This document shows, one piece after another, positions 55,529 to 64,000 of a stretch of DNA of 64,000 bases; position 1 is the first letter of the stretch, and each line of letters begins with the position of its first letter. The DNA is taken from assembly GCA_965644295.1 (NCBI GenBank), contig CBFFRP010000119.1, positions 229,758-293,757 on the forward strand. Direction: 5' to 3'. The position numbers and the translations under genes were made by a program. Origin of the DNA: Paraphysomonas bandaiensis (taxonomy: Eukaryota > Chrysophyceae). Below the pieces are notes generated by a model, which worked only from the letters and a program-made list of their open reading frames with translations, made no database searches and was not told the origin of the DNA.

Positions 55529-56019
55529 GTAGCGTTAAATAATAGGATATGAGAATTTATACTAGTTAGTTACTGGTAGAGGTCGATTTAGCTTGACTAG
55601 TCCTTATCTAACTACTCATCTGGTGTCCATTCTTGACGCCTACTGCTAGTAATAAGACTTTCACACACAATTGTGTAATATAATACTTTTATATATATTG
55701 CCTGTCATGTTATAATTAAGATTTAAGATAGTAGATAGCTTCTGTTTGAACGGAATACTGATGTCGAATGTATGTACTAATATGAGCGATCTGAGGATAA
55801 TACTTTTGTAAGTTCTAGTTTCATATAGTCGGCTTTAAGTTACTACAACTTTGACGACATACATTTGCCCCCTACTCGTATTTAATTAAGCAAGGACTAA
55901 AGAATGAACATCTATATTCATGTTATAGATAACACTATGTGATAGTCCAACAGGCAATAGTTATTAGCGGATGACGAGCGCAAAAACACGTTAAGTTCTA
56001 AGTGTTTTTCTCTAGTACG
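55529..56019. repeat. LTR-like end and further repeat fragments
   Basis: From TGTAGCGTTAAATAATAGG the first about 150 bases resemble the minus strand of 36344-36195. About 90 bases near 55700-55790 (ATAATTAAGAT...GTAGATAGC ... CTAATATGAGCG) recur at 61800-61892. No gene seen. Confidence 0.45.
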
Positions 56020-57369
56020 CTAGTCCATGAGGTCATCAAGAGGATATTCCTCAAATGCAACCTGCGCATCCTTACCATCCCAGGGTTCAACCTTGGCAAT
56101 ATTAGGCATGCTAGCAATGGCGGCGGTTCGCTCACTACATATAATAATAGAGTAATTATCAATACTCAATGTATAAACTAAACATTACCTGCCGGACATA
56201 ACTCCATTCAGGAATGCCTTCACATTCTTCTCGCTCCAAGAGAGTTTTTGCACTGCGTATACGCTCTTCTCAACAGATAACACAGCAAGGGCAGGGTAGC
56301 CAAATGTGATACCCATTGCCTCCTCCAGCCGCTCTTGTGCTCCACCCTCAGACCAAAGAAAGGAGAATGGAGCGCCTCTGAGGCTTTTCGCCACGGATGC
56401 GAGAGTTGCAAGGTATCCTTCTCGCCCAGCAGCTTGAGAGTCGAGGATATGGGGCACGAACATTACCACGCATATCCTTCCGCTGGATCCGCATGCATCG
56501 TCGAAAACGCGTTGGCTGGTAATCTGCGGCATAGGTGGGGGTACCCCGGACTCCTCAAGCAGGTTGAGAGCGTAACTGACGATACCAGCAGCCTCTCTTG
56601 GTCCCTGGTAGTCCTGTGCCTTGCCCTTACGTCCAGGAGGGAAAACTTTGATGGTAGGATATCCTTTCACGCCGTATCTACTAGCCAGTGAGCTTTCCAT
56701 AGTAGCATCCACAGCACCTAGGCGCACTCCAGAGGGCTTCAGTTGGGAGGCCGCATTTTCCCACTCCGGAGCCAATGCTTTACAATGTCCACACCAAGGA
56801 GCGTAGAACTCGACCAACCACTCTTCCTCACTCTCCATCACTAAGGCGTTGAAGTTAGCCTCGTTCAACTGCACAACTGCACTTTCCGATGAGCGAGATT
56901 TCTTACTGCTGCTGCTGCTACTGGATTTAGAAGATGAACTTTTGGGTTTGCTACGGTCTTTCACCATCCGGGACACAGCTTTCATCGCCTCGCTGACCAT
57001 GGCAGTAGCACTGCGCTCACCTTGGTAGTCCTGAGGGGATTTCTTGTCCGAGGCAAATATCTTTATCGTTGGGAACCCTTGGATTTGATACTTTCTTGCT
57101 ATGGATTCGTGCGCAGTGGCGTCAATGGCACCAACCTTGACTACACCCTTCAGTAATGAGGCCGTTTTTTTCCATTCGGGAATCAGGTTTCTGCAGTGTC
57201 CACACCAAGGAGCGTAGAATTCAACCAACCACACCTCATCCCCCTTTAAGACTTGTTTCTTAAATTGGTCTTCTGTCAACTCCACCACATCGTCAGAAGC
57301 ATCATAAAATGCAGCTATGCCGGGGATAGCAAGGGCTGCACACGCCAACAGTAACACTTTTCTTATCAT
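56020..57369 (-). CDS. Protein disulfide isomerase, P5/PDIA6 type
   Basis: Minus-strand exons 57369-56189 and 56134-56020 (intron 54 nt); 431 aa (human PDIA6 440). Signal peptide: basic MIRK then a hydrophobic core to about residue 20. Two thioredoxin domains with WCGHC sites at C56/C59 and C192/C195, each with its cis-Pro (GFPTIK, GYPTIK), joined by a poly-Ser/Lys linker (142-160). The third, b-like domain lacks CxxC. The second exon adds VEPWDGKDAQ, which matches the conserved C-terminal block of P5 proteins. It ends DDLMD with no KDEL-type ER retrieval signal. Role: disulfide formation and rearrangement in the ER lumen. Confidence 0.93.
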
Positions 57370-58014
57370 TATATATATGGTATAAGTGATAGTGCTTGGG
57401 ACACTTATATATGATGATATGCAGACCCATACACGACACTTGTATGCATGCATGACGCTGTATAATACATACTGGATATTCTAGAATACCTTGCGAAATC
57501 GTACCTAGACACGTACAGAGTAGGTATGTACGTACATACTGTACATGCATACATACATACATACATACATACATACATACATACATACATACATACATAC
57601 ATACATACATACATACATACATACATACATACATACATACATACATACATACATACATACATACATACATACATACATACATACATACATACATACATAC
57701 ATACATACATACATACATACATACATACATACACATGGCAAGAGTACAATGATATCCGGATATACCGGTAGGAACCTACACTATACTTCCGGGCCGTTCA
57801 GAACACAACCCAACAAGACAAAAAAATCAATCGCAGACTTTGGACAACAAAAACACATTTGTTCCAATCATCGGACATGAAGAGTGTGGGTGCAGTGCGG
57901 GTGTAGCATGTGTACACAGTGTTGTCGAGTCATATTCAGTCACAATTCAAGCGTACAAGTCAACTACAATAAATATTAAGCTAAGGACAGCTGAAGGACA
58001 GTAAACAAGTGATT
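57370..58014. repeat. (CATA)n microsatellite between PDI and Argonaute genes
   Basis: About 186 bp of CATA repeats (57546-57732) in the 645-bp spacer between the PDI and Argonaute starts, bordered by TACATACTGTACATG on the left. The remaining sequence carries no gene. Confidence 0.93.
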
Positions 58015-61000
58015 ATGTCTGCATTCGAGGGGGGGCGAGGTAGAGGGGGAAGAGACAGAGGAAGAGGTGGGAGAGATGGAGGAGGTGGGAGAGGCGGGAG
58101 AGGGGGCAGAGGAGGGAGAGATGGAGGCAGAGGAGGGAGAGATGGAGGCAGAGGTGGGAGAGATGGAGGCAGAGGTGGGAGAGATGGAGGCAGAGGAGGA
58201 AGAGGTTGGTTGGTTACTAGTATACGTAAATATGCTAAGTCATAGTTTCACAGGAGGGAAAAATCGGACGATGGCTGAAGTTATTAGTATCAAAAATTGT
58301 TTGCAAGGCTCTGGAATGAGGAATAATGATATCCTTGCAGTTATCAATCCACCTGGTGCACAGCGTGTGCGGAATGTAGAAAACCCTCGTATGCCTGGTC
58401 ACGAGGAGTGGCGGAATACTCCCACAGTTGGACACGTACTTGATAATCAAACACAAGTCGTGCGGAGTAATCACTTTCGTGTTAATTATAACTTTCCCGG
58501 AATTCCCGGACGCTTCTACCAGTATCATGTGCATATAAAGCGGTATAGGTACAACGGTGAGTTATCCGAAGATGTGGCACATTCAGAAGACTATCGTGTC
58601 AACACGGCACTTGTGTTGCAGTTGCAGAACAGACACCCTGAATGGAATACCTTTGAAGGACGACCGGTCGGATTCACATATGACTCTCGGTCAACGGTAT
58701 TTACCACACATGAGTTGCCACTGCCAGGGGTTGGTGATGATGGAGCACCAACATTAGGCGAGGACATCCACGTTCCTAACGCTGATAATACCGATTCTAT
58801 CCGTAGATACCGTGTTATAATTACTTCCGCTGGCGATATTGTCTGCCCTGCTACTGATTTGGAGGGTTGGCGTAGAAACAGGGACCCTGCGCTCATCCGA
58901 GCCCTCGACTCGTGTTTGCTTTCTTTTGCACGCGCTGATCAAGGCAACGATGCCCCACAGTGGTACTTGGTGGGCAACAAGGGATTCTCATCTCGCGGCG
59001 AAGAACTATCTCTTAGTCCTGGATTTTTTGCCATGCGTGGATATTTTATGGGTCTAAAGACATGCATGGCGGGACTTGTACTCGTCAGTGACATGTCCGT
59101 CGCCGTTTTCCTCAACGGAGGCCCGCTGATTAATGTTATCTGTGATATTTTGGGGTTGAATCCCCAGGAATTGATTACGAGATATCGTTCTGGAAATATT
59201 TCCGGAGGTGCCGAACGCGAAGTTAACGACACCCTCAAAAATACGAAAATTAAGATTGTCCATCTGGGACATTCCCGAAAATTCAAAGAATTGGGACCTC
59301 CGGCCAACAGTAACAAGTCATCTTTTGAATGTGATGGACGGATGATTACAGTTGCTGATTATTATGTGAGTATGGCTAATCAGAGAGAAAGCTATATGCG
59401 ACATATGCATAACGGTAGGCTGAAATTTCCTATGCTCCCGACAGTGAATATCGGAAGCTTGAATCGTCCTATATTGGTGCCTATGGAATTGGTCACTGTT
59501 GACAAGGGGCAGAACTTCAACCGTAAGTGTACGGGCAAAATGACGTCACAATTTATTCGACACGCTGCGGCTCTACCGAATGACCGTTTTCAGTACTTGG
59601 TGGGAGCTACAGTCGGAGATACAAATGCTCTGCAACAATTGAGAGAATGTGAAAATGCAGGGGCCTTTGGTGTAAATAACTTCGAATCCGAACCTCTAGC
59701 TGTAAAATGTCGTCTGCTTCCACCTCCAAAACTCAGGTAACAACTTTATTTTCAAGGTGCATGTAAGCATGAAATAAGCGTGTACATACAGATATGCTTC
59801 CTGCAATATTAATCCAGGCCTGACGGGCGAGTGGAAAGCCATCAATGACACCCCTTCTAAGTTTGTGAAAGTTCCCATGCCCTCCAGGGACGGGAGCATA
59901 ATGTATGGCATTTTGTTGGTAGGAGGACTTTCTCGGGACTGGCGCACTCCAGTTGAAACATTTCGAGAAGCCTTCGAGCGCAGTTCAAAAGAATGCGGTT
60001 TGAATATTCGAAGCGGTGGATCGCCGTTAACCTGCAGTGACAGTTCAGAAGAGATCAGGAATCGGCTTTCTATGATGTCGACTGGGGGGGCACGCATTGT
60101 CATTGTAATTCTCTTGGGAGATTTTTACTGTGCAGTGAAATATGTTGCCGATACTATGGGGGTTACTACTCAGTGTGTTAAGTGGAAGAACGTTGAAAGA
60201 CCGCCACGCGGATTCCACGTAAACGTGCTGCTCAAAGTTAATACTAAGCTAGGAGGCACCAATCACACACTCACCTCTGTTCTTTCCCAAGGTGGCCCAA
60301 GCCGACCGTCTGAAAAGGTATTTCAGGACCCACCTGCCTCTCTTTCTTGGGTCTTTGATAAACATTGTATGTTGGTGGGTGTAGATGTTTGTCATTCCCT
60401 TATTGGTACCAATGGAAAGTCAATGGCGGCGGTGGTAGGTTCCTTTAATGGCCAGGCTAGTCAGTATGCAGCCCATATATCTGCGCAGCCCAACGGGGTT
60501 GAGATAGTGTCGGCACTTGAGGAAGCCATGACGGCGTTACTATCTACTTTTAAGGAACGCAACAATGGTGTTGTTCCGAAGCATATAATTGTATATCGTG
60601 ATGGTGTTGGTGATGCGCAGTTCGATGAGGTCCTTCAAAAGGAGTTGCCGTGTATTCAAAATGCAGTCGCAGCAATGGGGTCAATGGACAGTAAAATATC
60701 CATTGTGATATGCCAAAAGAGGCATAACACACGCCTTGTGTATGAGGAGGCACGAAACAAGTATATAAATTGTTGTCCAGGTCTTTGTGTAGACTCCTCA
60801 GGGGGGGATATGTCTATCGCCAGCGCAACGCTCAATGAGTTTTACCTTATATCTCACACTGCTATTCAAGGCACCGCGAAACCGTGTAAGTATTCTCTGA
60901 TATACGATGAGATTGGTATAAAGGTGTCAGAGTTGGAGCTGCTTACCTATTGGACGTGCTACTTGTATGCACGCTGTAATAAGTCTGTTTCGCTGGCCAC

Positions 61001-61130
61001 ACCTGCCTATTATGCCCACTGGGCCTCCCGCAGAGCCCATACTCTTATCGCTGCCGGTGCTACAGGTGATGAACTCAACGAAATATCCGGCATATGGTCC
61101 AGGAAGCAATCCACGATGTTTTTCATTTAA
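58015..61130 (+). CDS. Argonaute protein with N-terminal RGG repeats
   Basis: Small-RNA-guided effector. Exons 58015-58204, 58254-59736, 59792-61130 (introns 49 and 55 nt), 1003 aa. Residues 6-63 are GRGG/RDGG repeats, likely arginine-methylation sites. The N and linker domains follow. The PAZ and L2 region has CDGRMITVADYY, FPMLPTVNIG and LVPMELVTV. The PIWI domain holds the slicer residues D756 (GVDVCHS), D828 (YRDGVGDAQF) and H967 (PAYYAHWASRRA). The AYYAH ending and TVADYY block fit the AGO clade, while YRDGVGD is usual in PIWI proteins. Slicer activity is expected from the intact DDH. It may silence the mobile elements seen here. Confidence 0.94.
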
Positions 61131-62088
61131 AAAGCTTGTGTCGTGCAAAGTATATCGCGAGAAGGTCTACACGTGTTTTTCAAAGCGTCTGTTCTTTGGC
61201 GTATATTATGTAGCATTGTAGTTTCAAATGAATGTATCTTCAGATCTTTGACTTGCATGCGAATAATTCTAAGAATGTCTACGGTAAAATATTATTAATC
61301 CGTGTATAAAATTGGACAACAAGCAATAGCAATCTTCGTTCATCAAAATTTTCTGCACTTGTCAATTTTCCTCATTCTGTCTAAAAAAGTGTGTTTTGAA
61401 TTGGGTTAACAGAACGCTCATAATAGCAAGCGACTACTATAGACATCAAAAACGTGGGTTTAGAGCCTAGTTTCGAATGTGTGCAGTTTAGTTGGCAATG
61501 TACCTCTGGGCGCCACTTGCTGATGCTAGTTGATCACTAGTTATGATGCCTGTCCAGAGTTGCGGCAATGTTGATGTTCAGGCTTGGTTAGAAATAATAT
61601 TCATTTAGAGAACTGGAGCTATTCAATAAGGTAGTTTTGTGTCTCGCCTGGTCGTTGTATAAGTATGTCAATTGGCCATCTAGGGTCAGCCAGTAGTGAC
61701 GTCATGAGGATAAGGATCTCCTTTCGTGTTCGGATATACCTCTGAGTGAGCTATTAGTTTTGTCTATATCTCTGAGTGAGCTATTGACATGACTAGCTGT
61801 CAATATCATAATTAAGATAGAAGATAGCACCTGATCATACTGAATATTGAAGTCACATACATGTCTATATTGCCCTGTGCTAATATGAGCGTTCTGTTGA
61901 ACCCGCAAATTGAGGATATCGCAAAGAACCCAACACTCCAATATCCAATCAACGATGCTTTCAGACCTTAGACAGCAGATAGACACAACCTTATACTGTA
62001 CAGTCAATATAGTTTAGCTAAGTTACTTCATTGCACATCATCAACTATATGTAATACCGATTGTGTTATAAACATTATAAATACCGTA
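61131..62088. other. Gene-poor tail, first part
   Basis: AT-rich with a direct duplication TCTGAGTGAGCTATT (about 61740 and 61770). The segment 61800-61892 resembles 55700-55790. No gene recognised. Confidence 0.4.
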
Positions 62089-62093
62089 TTCCA

Positions 62094-62190
62094 GGGCCTC
62101 TGGTTACCATTAACGGCCAATTCATGGTAGTCCAGTTCTAGGCAATAATAATGGCATTATTAATGCCCATTAATGGCAATTAATATACCT
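62094..62190. repeat. MITE copy related to 13673-13761
   Basis: Starts CAGGGCCTCTGGTTACC and follows the reverse complement of the 89-bp MITE (ATGGTAGTCCAG, ATGGCATTATTAATGCC), with a degraded right end. No clear target duplication. Confidence 0.6.
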
Positions 62191-63017
62191 ACTAACTTAA
62201 AGTAGATAATACCGCTCATAATAGATAGTATAGTGCTCCCTTAATTACAAATTTATTTAAATATCAGGCTACGAATTGTAACTACATCTCGCTCTACACT
62301 GGCACATCAGGGCTTCGTGGAGGGTATAATCATCCCTCAACATGTAATTGGCTCGTAGAAATAGCAACGATTCTAGACGATATGGATTTATGTTTCTACG
62401 CTCAGGTGTCATAATCATCTTTGCACGAAAACAAAATTAGATTGTGCTTCAATATGAAGCAAGCAGCGGTAGTTGGACTCATAGGTACCAAGTCGAGCTC
62501 TCTTGGTGACCTCGGCGCTGTCCAGAAAATTGGTTCCTTCACTCTAGTCCTCGTTATTTCTGTCGGGTGCACCAACATCAATGGATGAAACCAGTTGCAG
62601 ATGTCTAACTGCTCTTCTCTTATTGCCTGTCAACTCTCTTTCATCGTTCACTTGAATTTTAGCCATCGTTGCTTAATATATATATGGTATAAATACAGCG
62701 TGTACTTTGCTTCTAGTTGTGTACTGTAGCTCCTTCCAACTTTGGGGTAAAATATTATATTTATGAATGGTTTCTCGGTAAAATATGCAAGTTTTCAATG
62801 ATTAGTTTAGAGTTTTTGGGTATAATATGAGTACGTTGTTATGCATATTGCTCAGGTAATTATTTTCTAACTCTAGAGAGCATTGAGGTTGCCACAAAGT
62901 ACCTGTAGAGTTGCATGAACATTGTTGTCTAATATTGTTTAGAGTTTCTTCGGAGTATAGAGGAGATACATTATACTACATTATCTTAAAAACACTCAGT
63001 TCTATATATAACAGTAC
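62191..63017. other. Unassigned sequence
   Basis: No gene or shared repeat recognised; a balanced-composition patch at 62270-62660 could be old coding sequence but shows no family. Confidence 0.3.
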
Positions 63018-63107
63018 ATGTCATTAATGGCAGTGCAGTTCACGGCAATTGTAACAGCCTTTTCATTAATGGCCACTAATGCCATTACCATTAACGGTTA
63101 CCAGGTC
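63018..63107. repeat. Second MITE copy related to 13673-13761
   Basis: ATTAATGGC/CATTAATGG-rich, ending CCATTAACGGTTACCAGGTCCTG, the same right end as the 13.7-kb MITE in reverse orientation. The open frame across it (63018-63320) is by chance. Confidence 0.55.
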
Positions 63108-64000
63108 CTGCCGTATCCATTATTCTTGAACCAACGACTATATTTTGAAGCCTTAGAAATACAGCTTCTAACTGTTTACTCAGGAACAAACTCAACAACA
63201 TGTTTATATGACGAACAATGTCAAACGCTAACAACACCAAAATACAACTGTAATTGTTCCATACCAAACGTAAATTCAATCTATTTATCAATTTATTGTA
63301 AACTATTGAAATTTCAATAATTGAAATTGAGACCGCAAGTAATAATTGCAATTATAATTGACTCCAGATTGCTTCAATTAATTGATATAAAAATAAAACC
63401 TTTTATTACTGAAAAGTTGATAAATAAACGACATTTTTTATTGCGAAAATCCAATTTTAAAGATAAAAAACGAAGATTGATGAAAAGCTATAATACCCAT
63501 AGGATAATCTCACATAAAAATTGATTTAGTAATTGGTGATATGAGCGATAAACTGGCACCAGTGTTCTTGAGAAAATAAATGATTTAACGGAGAGACTGC
63601 AATGCTTCCAATGCATTTCGGTTTGATTGTTGATAAGTGGACATGCAGCAAGGAACACTAAAATTAAAATATATTTGCTCGCTGAGAATGAAGAAGATGA
63701 TGACAGTGATGTGGGCTTGCATACATATGTGTATGTGTGCAAAGCAATACCCAAGTACAGAAGTACAAAATAATGATTATTATCGTATAATGAATCATGA
63801 ATAATACTGTCTACAATATCAACGGCTAATAATACTGTCTACAATATCAACGGCTATTTCTAATCCCAACAACAATCACATTCCCTACAGTTTGTATTCC
63901 TAACTACATGGTACACGTATACAATACAGTACTGTACTACTAATCATATAATACAGGACAAGTACACGTATATATTCTATATGTAAGTGGATAGTCCTAC
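63108..64000. other. AT-rich window end
   Basis: Very AT-rich with CAATTAATTG-like words near 63375-63385, and a perfect tandem duplication of about 28 bases (AATAATACTGTCTACAATAT...) at 63801-63857. No gene recognised. Confidence 0.45.

Overview
This window looks like nuclear DNA of an intron-bearing, probably flagellated protist. About twenty protein genes can be read. They are interrupted by very short GT-AG introns, mostly 44-60 nt, and I reconstructed these by matching reading phase and family conservation. Flagellation is suggested by a CFAP69-like axonemal gene. A stramenopile-type affinity is suggested mainly by the regulator at 9742-12012, whose conserved domain I know chiefly from heterokont genomes; this is inference, not proof.

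Left part (1-19.5 kb): AP-3 mu subunit, a glycosyltransferase fragment, mitochondrial ribosomal protein mS33, a hAT transposon with another element nested in it, a membrane-anchored pyroglutamyl-peptidase I, the DNA-binding-domain protein, a decayed copy of SKA1 carrying a small MITE, PCNA, SKA1, ribosomal protein eS17 and an MSS51-like MYND protein. Middle (19.6-32 kb): a complete 5.5-kb Ty1/copia element with identical LTRs, a protein kinase, a 0.9-kb minisatellite and CFAP69. Then come a PH/coiled-coil gene (32.8-35.4 kb), a repeat-rich stretch (35.5-39.5 kb), PUS10 (39.5-42.4 kb), a second hAT element and APH-1 (44.2-44.9 kb). Right part: a threefold 490-bp tandem repeat, a ZRANB2-like gene, LAS1, a third hAT element, a small acidic CHZ1-like protein, a CLN6-like membrane protein, a repeat block, a P5-type protein disulfide isomerase, an RGG-Argonaute, and a final 2.9-kb gene-poor tail.

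Seven gene pairs are arranged head to head with 0.4-1.0 kb between start codons: pyroglutamyl-peptidase/regulator, PCNA/SKA1, eS17/MSS51, CFAP69/PH-coiled-coil, ZRANB2/LAS1, CHZ1-like/CLN6-like and PDI/Argonaute. Long (CATA)n tracts lie just upstream of start codons in three intergenic spaces, and GTATAC-type motifs recur near starts. Most genes are housekeeping: trafficking, translation, RNA modification and maturation, replication, mitosis, ER folding. They form no single pathway. The most unusual biology is in the mobile elements: nested insertions, target-site duplications and a matching unoccupied site within the window.
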